Translations under genes and position numbers: made by a program | Notes under the pieces: model-generated | Database searches by the model: none | What the model saw: only the letters and a program-made list of their open reading frames with translations | Told to the model about the DNA's origin: nothing | From: DASUAS01 sp963756895 | GTDB lineage: Bacteria; Actinomycetota; Acidimicrobiia; IMCC26256; DASPTH01 | NCBI GenBank assembly: GCA_963756895.1 | Contig: CAVWPI010000007.1 | Location: forward strand, 620,001-684,000 | DNA: 64,000 bases | Reading direction: 5' to 3' | Part shown: positions 35,295 through 48,453 of the stretch, one piece after another | Layout: each line of letters starts with the position of its first letter | Numbering within the stretch: position 1 is the stretch's first letter

Positions 35295-36081
35295 CTATCG
35301 CTGGTGGACCGGGCACGAGTAGGTGGTGCGGCCCCCGACGGTGCGGCGCAGGAGGGGCGCACCGTCCTTGGGGCAGTGGAGTCCCGGTCCCCGGGCCGAG
35401 GTGAGGTCGCCCGTGTGTGAACCGCCCCGCCGGCCGAGGATCCGCAGCGTGTCCCGGATGGCGCGGTGCAGGCGCTTCACCTCGTCGTCGGCGAGGTCGT
35501 GCGCGGCGCGTGCAGGGTCGATCCCCGCCCGCCAGAGGGCTTCGTCGCAGAGCAGGTTGCCGAGGCCGGCGATGCGCGACTGGTCCATGATGACGGCCTT
35601 CACCGGCGCCCGGCTCTTGGCCAGGATGGAGCGCAGCTCGGCCAGGGTGAGGTCGAAGGCGTCGGGACCGAGGCGGTCCTCGTCGGGGTCGAGCTCGACC
35701 GCGCCGAGGCGACGCGGGTCCCGGAGGAACATCGTGCCGCCGTCGGCGAACGTCACGCCGAAGCGGTGCCACGCGGGATCGGCCTTGTTGCTCGCGTAGA
35801 GCAGCGGATCGCCGGCGGCCTCGTCGTCGACGAGCACCCGTCCGCTCATGCCGAGGTGGAGTCCGAGCACCGCACCACTCGAGAGATCGACCAGGATCAG
35901 CTTGCCGCGTCGGCCGCGCGTGCGTGAAGGACTGGCCCTGGAGCGCGGCGCGCACGCCGGGCGGCGTGAGCCCGCGCTTCAGGAACCACGCGTCGGGGGC
36001 GTGCACCTTGACGATCTCGCGATCGAGCGCACGCGCGTCGAGCAGTGCGCGCGCGGTCTCGACCTCGAGGATCTCCGGCAG
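35295..36081 (-). CDS. Fpg/Nei-family DNA glycosylase, one frameshift, CTG at the start position
   Basis: About 262 residues of a formamidopyrimidine-DNA glycosylase/endonuclease VIII type enzyme. The N-terminus reads (L)PEILEVETARALLDARAL, where Pro2 and Glu3 are catalytic in the family. LGLHLGMSGRVLV, the H2TH region QSRIAGLGNLLCDEALWRAG and a C-terminal zinc-finger-like end (LHCPKDGAPL and TTYSCPVHQ) follow after a frame change near 35905. The codon at the expected start is CTG, so initiation is non-standard or a base is wrong. It begins 11 bases after the ilvD stop and removes oxidised bases. Confidence 0.85.
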
Positions 36082-36092
36082 CCGGTGGTCAG

Positions 36093-37875
36093 TCAGTCGT
36101 TCGTCACGCCCGCGCCGCGAAGCGCAGACGTGGCGGTGGCGCGGATGCGCTGCAGCACCCGAGTCGTGACCACCGGTGCGTCGGGGTGCACGCCCGCCGT
36201 TGGCGGCGACGGCGTCGGCCCAGCTCTGCGCGCGCTGCTCGTAGGTCGCGCGGGGTCGTCGAGCTCCACGCAGTCGAGCCGGTCGGCGTTGAGGTCGACG
36301 GTGATCGTGTCGCCGTCGTGGATCAGCGCGATCGGACCGCCGAGGAACGCCTCCGGGGACACGTGGCCGATGACGAGTCCGACGGAGCCACCGGAGAACC
36401 GGCCGTCGGTCATCAGCGCGACGGTGATGCCCCTCGCCCGGCACAGTGCGGTGATGCGCGACGTCGGGTCGAGCATCTCGGGCATGCCGGGCGCACCGCG
36501 CGGCCCTTCGTAGCGCACGACGACGAGGTCGCCGTCGGTGAACGAGTCGGGCGCGTCTTCGAGCGCGGCGATGAGCGCGGGCTCGCCCTCGAACACGCGC
36601 GGCGCGACCGTTGAACTTCCCGTCGACGATGCCGCCCTCGACCCCCGCCACCTTGAGGATGGCGCCGCCGTCGGGGGCGAGGTTGCCCCGCAGCAGACGG
36701 AGGCCACCGGTGGACTTGAAGGGCGCGCTCACGGGGAGCACGACGTCGCCGTCGGGCGCAGGCAGGTCGAGCCGCTCGACCTGTTCCGCCAGCGTCTCGC
36801 CGGTGCAGGTCAGGGCCGAGCCGTCGAGCTCACCGGCCGCGAGCAGCTCGCGCACGATGACGCCGACGCCGCCGATGGCGTCGACGTCGACCATCGAGTA
36901 CGCCCCGAACGGCCGCATGTTCACGAGTACCGGGAGCCGGTGCGAGAGCTCGTTGAACTCCTGCTGGCTCATGACGTCGTCCCAGAGATCGAAGCCGGCG
37001 GCGCGGGCGATCTCGGGGCCGTGGAGCACGACGTTGGTGGAACCGCCCATCGCCATCACCACGACGAACGCGTTGCGCATCGAGGTCGGGGTGACGATGT
37101 CGCGCGGGCGGATGCCGGCGGCGGTGATCGTGGCGAGGAGCGCGGCGAGCTCGTCGGGAAAGGTCTTCGTGCGACGGGCGTCGTCGGAAGCCGGCGCGAC
37201 CATGTGCAGCGGCTCCATGCCCAACACGCCGATGAAGGTCTGCATGGTGTTGTAGGTGAACATGCCACCGCAGCTGCCCTGACCGGGACACGCGTGCAGC
37301 GCGAGGCGGGCGCGCACGTCGGGATCCGGATCGGCAGCGAACTGGAACGCGGTCACCAGGTCGATGGGGTCGCCGGTCACGGGGTCGATCCCGGGGTGGA
37401 TCGAGCCGTCGGAGAGCATCAGGGCCGGTGCGTTGTGCTCGAGCAGCGCGGCAAGCGTGCCGACCGGCGGCTTGTCGCACGCGACGACGGTGATGACGCC
37501 GGACATGTCGTTGGCCTTGAGGTGCGTCTCGGTGTTGTCGTTCACCAGCTCGCGACTGGTCAGCGAGTACCGCATCCGGGCAGTGCCGTTGAGCTGGCCG
37601 TCGGAGACCCCGAGGGTGAACGCGGGGGCGATGAGGCGCACCGGGAGGTCGTCGTCGTGGATCCGCTGCGCCAGCGCTTCGTGCACCGCGTCGACCTTCG
37701 AACGCACGCCGAGATAGCACTGGCTGTCGCCGAGCGTGCCGATGACGCCCCAGACGGGATCGTGCACCTTGGCGACGTCTTCACCCAGGAAGCGAGCGGT
37801 CCCGACGCGTTGGACGTCGCGCCCCGGGTTCCCCGACACGAATTCCCGGGACACGTCCGTCGTGTGATCTGACAT
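36093..37875 (-). CDS. ilvD: Dihydroxy-acid dehydratase, about three frameshifts
   Basis: IlvD/Edd-family Fe-S dehydratase of about 594 residues making 2-oxo acids for valine and isoleucine. Cluster-binding regions are visible: TVVACDKPPVGTLAAL, ACPGQGSCGGMFTYNTMQTF and MAMGGSTNVVLHG. The C-terminal FEGEPALIAALEDAPDSFTD, VVRYEGPRGAPGMPEML and MTDGRFSGGSVGLVIGHVSP are recovered by frame changes near 36608, 36255 and 36200. The start ATG is 6 bases after TACGCT, suggesting a leaderless mRNA. It is the first of a minus-strand run ilvD-fpg-ilvBNC. Confidence 0.94.
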
Positions 37876-37927
37876 GCGGCGAGCGTACCCTCGGTGTTGT
37901 CGCGTCCTCCTCGAGAAAGGCCTGTCG

Positions 37928-38830
37928 ATGAGCGTGCTCGTGACGACGACGGACGGCTATCACATCTTCACGTCGAGCGGGAAGCACCTCACCTCGCTCG
38001 ACGGTCATCGGGTCGAGAGCTTCACGCCCGGACCCGACGGCACGTTCCTGGCCGTGATCGACCGGCACGAGGTGTGGTCGCACGGGAGCGACGGCGAGTG
38101 GACGCCGCTCGCGAAGGCGGAGACCACGCTCACGGCGGTCGTCTCCGCCGGCGACGCGGTGTTCGCGGGCACCGACGACGCGCGGGTGCTGCGCCTCTCT
38201 CGCTCGGGCGGGTTCGAAGCGCTCGCCGGGTTCGACACCGTCGCGGGCCGCGACGAATGGCACCAGGTCGGCAGTCCACTGCAGGTGCGCACGATGACGG
38301 CGACCGCTGACGCGGGCGCGGTGCTCGCCAATGTGCACGTCGGCGGCATCCCGCGCTCGGTCGACGGCGGCGACACGTGGCAGCCGACCGTCGCGGTCGA
38401 CGACGACGTCCACCAGGTCCTGGCGCATCCGACGCGACCGGAGATCGTGGTGGCGGCAGCGTCCGTGGGCCTCTGTCGCAGCCGCGATGGTGGCGCGACG
38501 TGGACGTCGACCACCGACGGGATGGAGATGACCTACGCGCGCGGCGTCGCGATCGTCGGCGACGACGTCGTCGTCACCGTGTCCGACGGCCCGTGGGCGT
38601 CGCGCGCGGCCGTCTACCGCGCACCGGTCGACGGTGGTCCCGTGGCCCCGGTCACCGGCGGCCTCGGCGAGTTGCACGGCAACGTCGACTCCCGCTGCAT
38701 CGCCAGCGACGGCACCGTGGTCGCGCTGGTCGACGGAGACGGTGCCGTGTGGCGTTCGGCCGATGCGTTCGAGGGATTCGAACGGATCGCCGAGCGACTC
38801 GATGGCGTCACCGGCGCGACCGTCGCCTGA
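37928..38830 (+). CDS. BNR/sortilin-like beta-propeller protein, function unknown
   Basis: A 300-residue protein made of repeated beta-strands with Asp-box-like motifs (SVDGGDTWQPTVAVD, SRDGGATWTSTTDG), as in YCF48/BNR-type beta-propellers. No signal peptide is seen, so it appears cytoplasmic. ATG 37928 follows AGAAAGG. Asp-box folds occur in sialidases but none of the sialidase catalytic residues can be recognised. It is divergent from ilvD and is followed 63 bases later by the aldolase-like gene on the same strand. Confidence 0.7.
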   Translation: MSVLVTTTDGYHIFTSSGKHLTSLDGHRVESFTPGPDGTFLAVIDRHEVWSHGSDGEWTPLAKAETTLTAVVSAGDAVFAGTDDARVLRLSRSGGFEALAGFDTVAGRDEWHQVGSPLQVRTMTATADAGAVLANVHVGGIPRSVDGGDTWQPTVAVDDDVHQVLAHPTRPEIVVAAASVGLCRSRDGGATWTSTTDGMEMTYARGVAIVGDDVVVTVSDGPWASRAAVYRAPVDGGPVAPVTGGLGELHGNVDSRCIASDGTVVALVDGDGAVWRSADAFEGFERIAERLDGVTGATVA

Positions 38831-38893
38831 TCGCGACGGACGACCCCACTAACCTGAGCGGCTTCTGCCGGTTCTTCGATCGAAGGGCTCCGG

Positions 38894-40051
38894 ATGACCC
38901 AGACCGCCGGAATCGGCGTCGTCGACCGACGCGCCGTCGTACCGAGGACGTTCGCGTGGAGCGGCGAGCCTCGGGGCGAGCGTCTGCGGTGGTTCGTGGC
39001 CGGGCTGCGGGCCGTCATGCTCGACCAGGGCTACATCGAGGTCGATGCTCCGGGACCCGACGTCGCCGTCGTCCTGCACTTCGTCGACCCCGACGCCGCC
39101 CGGCCCTACCGGCGCAAGAACGCGCCCACGTTCGTCGTCGCCCTGGCGGAGCTCGATGCCACGCCCACCGACATGTTGCGCACCGGCTATCCGCTGCTCG
39201 TCCGCGGCCTGGCCAACCTCTGCGTGATGGTGAGCCCGTCGGGCGACGGATCGATCGCGCAGTTCGTCACCCTCGAACAGGGCACGTACGCGATCGACAC
39301 CGGTACCGACGACGACCAGATCTTCTTCAAGAGCGTGTTCTCGCGCGTGGAGCCACTCGCGTCGTCACGGCTCGTGATCGGCAACGAGTTCACCGACGAC
39401 CTGCCCGAGGCGGTGCGCGCGGGTGACGACATCACGCGCCAGATCACCCGCGCAGGTCAGCGGCTCGCCGCGCTCGACCTGCTGCCGGCTGCGTTCCCGA
39501 TCGAGGAGATCCTCTCCGACCGCGATCTCCGTCACGTCAAGCTGCTCTACGGCATCGGCGGGCTGAGCTACGGCAACGTGAGCGCTCGCCGCCTCGACAC
39601 CGGTCCCGGCGAGACGCAGCCGCAGTACTGGATGAGCGCGAGCGGCGTCGACAAGTCGGCGCTGCACGAGGTCGGGCGCGACATCCTCCTCGTCACCGGC
39701 TACGACGAGGCGCGCGACGTGATGCAGCTGCGCGTACCCACGGGCGTCGAACCGCGGCGCGTGTCGGTCGACGCCATCGAGCACTGGATGATCTACCGCG
39801 AGCACCCCGAGGTGAACGCGATCCTCCACGTGCACGCGTGGATCGAGGGCACCGTCGCCACCGAGATCAACTACCCGTGCGGCACCGTCGAGCTGGCGGA
39901 GTCGGTCGCCGAGCTCGTGCGCGAAGCCCCCGACCCGAGCCGCGCCGTCGTCGGTCAGCGCAACCACGGCCTCACCATCACCGGCCACAGCCTCGACGAG
40001 ATCTTCGAGCGCATCGACGGCCGCATCGTCCGCAAAGTCCCCATGGACTGA
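38894..40051 (+). CDS. Class II aldolase/adducin-like protein with an unrecognised N-terminal domain
   Basis: An intact 385-residue protein. Residues about 190-385 match the class II aldolase/adducin fold: LYGIGGLSYGNVSARRL, then the metal-binding HVHAW (NAILHVHAWIEG) and the later His in VVGQRNHGLTITG. The usual zinc ligand set seems largely present. The first 180 residues (containing VVLHFVDPDAARPYRRKNAP and GTYAIDTGTDDDQIFFKSVF) match no family I recognise. Substrate unknown; relatives cleave sugar phosphates or act as epimerases. Confidence 0.75.
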   Translation: MTQTAGIGVVDRRAVVPRTFAWSGEPRGERLRWFVAGLRAVMLDQGYIEVDAPGPDVAVVLHFVDPDAARPYRRKNAPTFVVALAELDATPTDMLRTGYPLLVRGLANLCVMVSPSGDGSIAQFVTLEQGTYAIDTGTDDDQIFFKSVFSRVEPLASSRLVIGNEFTDDLPEAVRAGDDITRQITRAGQRLAALDLLPAAFPIEEILSDRDLRHVKLLYGIGGLSYGNVSARRLDTGPGETQPQYWMSASGVDKSALHEVGRDILLVTGYDEARDVMQLRVPTGVEPRRVSVDAIEHWMIYREHPEVNAILHVHAWIEGTVATEINYPCGTVELAESVAELVREAPDPSRAVVGQRNHGLTITGHSLDEIFERIDGRIVRKVPMD

Positions 40052-40099
40052 TCGTCGGTACTCATTGCACCGAGCTGCGTCCAGCACTGACGGACTGAA

Positions 40100-41017
40100 T
40101 CACCGGACGAGCTCGAACTGCGTCCACAACCAACGTTCCACGCGCTCCGGTTCATGCGTGCACGCGTGCCAGGTGACGGGAAGGATCCGCCAACGTGCCG
40201 CGGCGAACTCGGCGAGCCTCGCCCGGTCGGGGTCGAAGGCGGACCGCGTGCCGTGGTGCTCCCAGCCATCGCACTCGAGACCGACCTTGTGCTCGGGCCA
40301 CGCGAAGTCGAGGCGGTACCGAACCCCGGGGAGTGACACCCAGAACTGGCGCTGCGGCAGTGGCAGCCGGTGCGCTGGATCAAACGCCAGATCTTCGCCT
40401 CGAGCATCGACTCGAGCGGGTGCGACCGCTCCGAGCCGAGAGGAGCTCGGCGAGTCGTCCGGCACCAGGACGGCCCGAGGTCCGCAGGATGTCGACCCGC
40501 ACGCCGAGTCGTTCGGGCGTGCAGAGCTTCGCGCGGAACGCGTCTCTCCACGGCAGCGAGGAGCCGGTCGTCCTCCATCCGTGCCGAGAGGTCGATCAGC
40601 GTGCGAACGGGCGTCGTGATCGGGATCGGCCCTCGAAGCGCGCGATCGGCCCGGTCGATGCGAGTGCCCCGGTGGACCTCGACCAGGTCGTGCCGGGGGT
40701 TGCGAGAGGCGGGACCCACAGCTCGACCTTCCGCTCGCGACGCTCCCTCGATGCCCCACAGCCGTCCGCGGTCGCATGCGAAACCACCGCGCCGTCCCCA
40801 GCCCAGAGCGCGGCCGCCATCGGCGACTGCTGCAGCGCCGCCGCGGCGACCGGTGATCCGGAACACGCCCCGGAAGAGCACGCTGCCAGAGTCGCCGGAC
40901 GCATCCGCGGGCTGATCGACGCCTGCGGTGATAGCCGAGCGTCGAGCGCTTGGCTCGCGAGAACGACGCCGAACTGCGGTCGCGATCGCGGCGATGTCGC
41001 CGCACTCGGCGATTCAT
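40100..41017 (-). pseudogene. DUF559 (Vsr-like endonuclease fold) protein with AbiEi-like N-terminus, heavily frameshifted
   Basis: The C-terminus is a clear DUF559/Vsr-like domain: YRLDFAWPEHKVGLECDGWE, then HHGTRSAFDPDRARLAEFAA and RWRILPVTWHAC. Upstream fragments in other frames give an N-terminal wHTH-like piece (FGVVLASQALDARLSPQA), AAALWAGDGAVVSHATA and TTPVRTLIDLSARMEDDRL, the usual layout of this actinobacterial family. At least four frame changes in 0.9 kb are needed, more than in neighbouring genes, so it may be truly decayed. The family is accessory and often variable; function not established. Confidence 0.65.
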
Positions 41018-41080
41018 TGTCCGTTCGGCGTTCGCTCCAGCGGCTGTCCATCCGGCAATGAAATCGGTGGGGTGTGACGG

Positions 41081-42551
41081 TTATCCGGCGGCGAGCTTCT
41101 GGTCGAGGAGCTGGTTGACGACCTGGGGGTTGCCGCCGCCCTGGAGGGCCTTCATGACCTCGCCCATGAGGAAGCCGCGCTTCTTCTTGCGGGCCTTGTC
41201 GTCGCCGGCGCGGTAGTCGGCGACGGCGTCGGCGTTGGTCGGCGAGCACGCGGTCGACGACGGTCTCGATCTCGCCGGCGTCGCTCACCTGCGACAGCCC
41301 CCGCTCCTCGACCACCTGCTTCGGGCGCTTGGGCTCGCGCAGGCACTCGTCGAGCACGTCCTTGGCCTGGGCTGCGCGAGATGGCGCCCGACGCGACGAG
41401 GCCCACGAGCTCGGCGAGTCCGTCGGGCGCGAGTGGCAGCACGACCGGCGACAGCCCGGTCTCGTTGAGGTGGCCGAGCACGTCGCCGTTGGCCCACTTG
41501 ACGACGTCGCGCGGCGTACCACCGTCGAGCGCGAGCACCGCAGCCTCGGCGTAGTCGGCCAGGCCCTCGGTGCCGACGAGGATGCGCGCCTCGGAGTCGC
41601 TGATCTCCCACTCCTGCTGCAGCCGCTCGCGGCGCGCCGCCGGCAGCTCGGGCATCGACGACGCCACCGCGGCGCGCATGGCGTCGGTCGGCGCGACCGG
41701 CACGAGGTCGGGCTCCGGGAAGTAGCGGTAGTCGGACGACCCTTCCTTGGTGCGCATCGAGTGCGTGCGCCCGTCGGCTTCGTCCCAGTGGCGCGTCTCC
41801 TGCACGATCCGCTCGCCGGTGTCGAGCGCGGTGGTCTGGCGCTCGATCTCGTACTCGATCGCCCGCCCGAGCGACCGCAGCGAGTTCATGTTCTTGACCT
41901 CGACCTTGGTGCCGAGCTCCGTCGCGCCGGCCGGACGCACCGACACGTTGGCGTCGACGCGCATCGACCCTTCTTCCATCTTCACGTCGGACACGCCGAT
42001 CGCCTGGAGCACCGCACGCAACTCGGCGACGTACGCGCGCGCGTGCTCCGCACTCTGGATGTCGGGCCGACTCACGATCTCCATGAGCGGCACGCCGGCG
42101 CGGTTGTAGTCGACGAGCGAGTGGTCGGCTTCGTGGATGCGTCCTCCACCGCCGACGTGCTGCGTCTTGCCGGTGTCCTCCTCGAGGTGCGCACGCTCGA
42201 TGCCGACGCGGCCGCCGTCGACGTCGATCCAGCCGTCGATCGTGATCGGCTCGTCGTACTGCGAGACCTGGTAGTCCTTCGGCATGTCGGGATAGAAGTA
42301 GTTCTTGCGCGCGCGAACGTCGACTGCTCGGGCACGCGCAGGTTGACGGCCTCCGCGAACCGCAGGGCGTACTCGACCGTGCGCTCGTTGAGCACCGGCA
42401 GCGAGCCCGGCAGCCCGAGGCAGACCGGGCACACGTGCGTGTTGGGCTCGGCGCCGAACTCGTTGGGGCACCCGCAGAACAACTTGGTGGCGGTCGAGAG
42501 CTCGCAGTGCACCTCGAGGCCGATGACGGGCTCGTACGTCGCCGGTTCGCG

Positions 42552-42555
<4 letters not shown>
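41081..42555 (-). CDS. gatB: Asp-tRNA(Asn)/Glu-tRNA(Gln) amidotransferase subunit B, several frameshifts
   Basis: About 490 residues. The N-terminal EPVIGLEVHCELSTATKLFC is followed by the zinc site region CGCPNEFGAEPNTHVCPVCL. Then come FYPDMPKDYQVSQYDEPI, MEEGSMRVDANVSVRP, KVEVKNMNSLRSLGRAIEYE and YRYFPEPDLVPV, and the tail domain ends GGGNPQVVNQLLDQKLAAG. Frame changes are needed near 42540, 42310 (an extra CG unit), 41385 and 41235. The subunit binds the tRNA and activates it. Its GTG overlaps the gatA stop (GTGA). Confidence 0.93.
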
Positions 42556-43980
<1,425 letters not shown>

Positions 43981-43984
<4 letters not shown>

Positions 43985-44277
43985 GGTGCGTCGAGGATGC
44001 GCGGGACGCGGAACCGACCGTCCTCCGCTGCCGGCGCCATGGCCAGCACCTCGTCGCGCGGCAGGCTGGGCCGCACTTCGTCGGCGCGCAGCACGTTGAC
44101 GACGGGCAGCGGGTGCGCGGTCGGCGGCACGTCGTGGGTGTCGAGCGCGGCGATCTGCGCCGCGTGCTCGAGGATCACCTCGAGCTGCGCGGTGAAGTGC
44201 TCGATCTCGTCGTCGGTGAGCGCGAGCCGGGCGAGCGCCGCGACGTGCTCGACGTCGGCGCGCGACAAACGGGACAT
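43981..44277 (-). CDS. gatC: Asp-tRNA(Asn)/Glu-tRNA(Gln) amidotransferase subunit C
   Basis: An intact 98-residue protein with the GatC pattern DVEHVAALARLALTDDEIEH near the N-terminus and an extended tail ending RVPRILDAP. It wraps around GatA and stabilises the GatAB complex. It is the first gene of gatCAB, with 4-base overlaps at each junction. It is divergent from the SCP2-like gene. Confidence 0.94.
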
Positions 44278-44322
44278 GCATCCGAGTCTAGGAGTCGCAT
44301 CCCCCTGGCTACGATGCCGTTC

Positions 44323-44725
44323 GTGCCCACCTACCCGTTCCTCTCCGACGAGTGGCTCACCGCCGTCGGTGCGATCGTCGAAGCGCGCGCACGTCGAGAT
44401 CCCACCGCACGCCGAGCTCGCCATGAACCTGGTGGTGACCGACACGCCGTTCGGTGCCGACCGCCAGCTCCACATCGGCGCCCGCGACGGCAAGCCCGAC
44501 TGGGGCACCGGCCACGTCGCCGACGCCGACCTCACCCTCACCACCGACTACGCGACGGCGCGCGAGATCTTCATGAGCGGCAACCCGCAGGCGGGGATGC
44601 AGGCGTTCATGGAGGGCAAGGTCAAGTTGCAGGGCGACCTCACCAAGTTGATGGCCGCGCAGGTGGCGGGCACCGGTCCCGGGGCGCCGGGCCTCGCCGA
44701 GGAGCTGTCGGCCATCACGGAGTGA
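44323..44725 (+). CDS. SCP2 sterol-transfer-like domain protein, one frameshift
   Basis: About 134 residues. YPFLSDEWLTAVGAIVEARA, a frame change near 44390, then LAMNLVVTDTPFGADRQLHI and ATAREIFMSGNPQAGMQAFM with GKVKLQGDLTKLMA. This is the SCP2-like lipid-binding fold in its common actinobacterial stand-alone form. GTG 44323 lies 7 bases after TACGAT, making a leaderless start likely; the in-frame ATG at 44314 overlaps that box. It probably carries a hydrophobic ligand for a lipid-degradation enzyme. Confidence 0.82.
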
Positions 44726-44936
44726 CGGGGGCGGGGGCCTCGGCGGTCACGTCGACGTCGGCCTCGACCGGTCCGATCGTCGCTCCGAAGGCCGACGGAT
44801 CGAGCACGCCGACCCCGGTCGCCTCGACGAGCGGGCCGTCGACCCGTGGCCCGGGGCGACCGACGGCTCGGCCGTAGCCGCTCGCGGGCCGGCACGGACC
44901 CGGTCTGTTCGTCGCGCCGTGCGCGGGACGCCACAT
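44715..44936 (-). CDS. Small protein of unknown function
   Basis: A 73-residue frame starting at an ATG with a good GGAGG site 6 bases upstream and showing the GC-rich third positions expected here. The N-terminal half is Arg/Gly/Pro-rich and the C-terminal half is acidic (VEADVDVTAEAPAPVT). No domain is recognised. Its stop overlaps the end of the SCP2 gene. It may be real or spurious; between 44937 and 45013 nothing else is seen. Confidence 0.45.
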   Translation of the reverse strand: MWRPAHGATNRPGPCRPASGYGRAVGRPGPRVDGPLVEATGVGVLDPSAFGATIGPVEADVDVTAEAPAPVTP

Positions 44937-45013
44937 GGGAACCTCCAACCTTCCGCCCTGGAGCGACGCTCGTCGCGTGGCTCACTTCACCAGACGACGC
45001 GCGGCCCGACGCG

Positions 45014-45940
45014 TCACGCGCTCGGGTACTGGGGATGGCCGTGCTGCCCGCGCTCGAGCGGAAGGCGTGACGCGAGCTCGGAGGCCCGCTGCGCCAGGTC
45101 TGCGACCGTCCACCGATCGTGCTGCTCGATCGCCTCGGCCAGGGTCCACGTCTGCACCCGCTGCACCAGCCCGCCGCGCACCAGGAACGTCTCACCGGTG
45201 ATCGTGCAGTCGGCGGTCGAGAGGTACGCGACCATCGGCGACACGTTGGCCGGCGAGTGCTCGTCGAACGAGCCGTCGGTGGGCGCCGCCATGGCTTCGC
45301 CCAGGCCCGGCGTCGCCAACGTCATCCGCGTCCGCGCGCCGGGCGCGATGGCGTTCGCGCGCACGCCGTAGCGCACCAGTTCCTTCGCCATCACCTGCGT
45401 GAGGGTGGCGATCCCGGACTTCGCGGCGTCGTAGTTGGCCTGCCCCGGGTTCGAGAAGAGGCCCGACGTCGACGTCGTGTTGACGATGGCGGCGTTGATC
45501 TCGCGACCCGACTTGGTCTGCTCGCGCCAGTAGTTGGCCGCGAAGTGGGTGGGCGCGAAGTGTCCCTTCAGGTGCACACGCACGACGCTGTCCCACTCGT
45601 CCTCGGACATGTTCACGATTACCCGGTCGCGCAGGATGCCGGCGTTGTTCACCAGCACGTGCAGGTCGCCGAATGTGTCGACGGCCTGCTCGACGAGCCG
45701 GCGCGCACCCTCCCACTCGGAGACGTTCTCGCCGTTGACCACGGCCTCGCCACCCATGGCGCGGATGTCGTCGACGGTCTGCTGCGCGGGCGCGGCGTCG
45801 GCGCCGCCACCCTGCTGGTCGCCGCCGAGGTCGTTGACCACGACCTTGGCGCCCTCGTTCGCGAAGAGCAGCGCGTGCTCCCGACCGAGCCCGCGGCCGG
45901 CGCCGGTGATGATCGCGACCCGGCCGTCCAGTGCACCCAT
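45014..45940 (-). CDS. SDR-family dehydrogenase, 3-hydroxyacyl-CoA/MFE-2-like
   Basis: An intact 308-residue SDR. Cofactor motif IITGAGRGLGREHALLFANE, VVNDLGG (Asp after beta-2, NAD preference), VNNAGILRDRVIVNM, catalytic Ser in NTTSTSGLFSNPGQ and YDAAKSGI with Tyr and Lys. The REHALLFA, NDLGG and NAGILRDR combination is typical of the hydroxyacyl-CoA dehydrogenase part of multifunctional enzyme type 2 and related steroid/lipid SDRs. It starts 54 bases after the end of the kinase gene on the same strand. Confidence 0.9.
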   Translation of the reverse strand: MGALDGRVAIITGAGRGLGREHALLFANEGAKVVVNDLGGDQQGGGADAAPAQQTVDDIRAMGGEAVVNGENVSEWEGARRLVEQAVDTFGDLHVLVNNAGILRDRVIVNMSEDEWDSVVRVHLKGHFAPTHFAANYWREQTKSGREINAAIVNTTSTSGLFSNPGQANYDAAKSGIATLTQVMAKELVRYGVRANAIAPGARTRMTLATPGLGEAMAAPTDGSFDEHSPANVSPMVAYLSTADCTITGETFLVRGGLVQRVQTWTLAEAIEQHDRWTVADLAQRASELASRLPLERGQHGHPQYPSA

Positions 45941-45994
45941 CGAGGACTCCCTCAGTCGCGGACAGCGGGGAGACTAGACCGACCGCTCAGGAGA

Positions 45995-47869
<1,875 letters not shown>

Positions 47870-47984
47870 CGGGTCACGGTACCGGCCGCACCCGGCCGAT
47901 CCGCGGCAACGCCACGACGTGGTCGGGCGATGGGCGGTCGGGCGATGGTCGGAGCGAGACCGCGCGGCGTTAGCCTCGGAGTCG

Positions 47985-48450
47985 ATGGCCGACTCCCCCG
48001 CCGCCGTCGCCCCGACGCGTCGGCGACTGTTCAAGCACCCCGGGCCGCGTCGCGGTGGTCGCGATCACGTTGCTCGTGGTGTTCAACCTCGGCATCGTCC
48101 TGCTCAACCAGACCGACAGCACGCGGACCGGTCCGAAGGCGCTCCCCGCCGACATCGAGGCGGTCAGCCCCGAGCCGAACCAGCTCACCGGTCTGATCGA
48201 CACCGTGAGCGTCGATCTCGCCGACCGCTACACCGGCGTGCTGGTCATCGATGGCGTCGAGATCCCCGAGGACGAGCTGGAGCGGGTCGTCGGGATCCAG
48301 CAGGTGAGCTTCCGGCCCGGACCCGACAAGGCCATCAGCCGCTTCAACGCGGGCAGCAACCAGGTGGTCGTCCTGTACTGGAACGGACGGCTGCAGGACC
48401 GGCCCGAGAAGCCGTACTCCTACGGCTGGCAGTTCCGGGCCAGCGCCTGA
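47985..48450 (+). CDS. Single-span membrane protein of unknown function, one frameshift
   Basis: About 155 residues: a short basic cytoplasmic start (VAPTRRRLFKHPG), a frame change near 48045, one transmembrane helix (VVAITLLVVFNLGIVLLN) and an extracytoplasmic domain with EIPEDELERVVGIQQVSFRP and SNQVVVLYWNGRLQDRPEKP. No family is recognised. ATG 47985 lies 8 bases after TAGCCT. It is divergent from the PASTA kinase (115 bases between start codons), so it could be a partner at the envelope; this is only context. Confidence 0.7.
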
Positions 48451-48453
48451 GCC

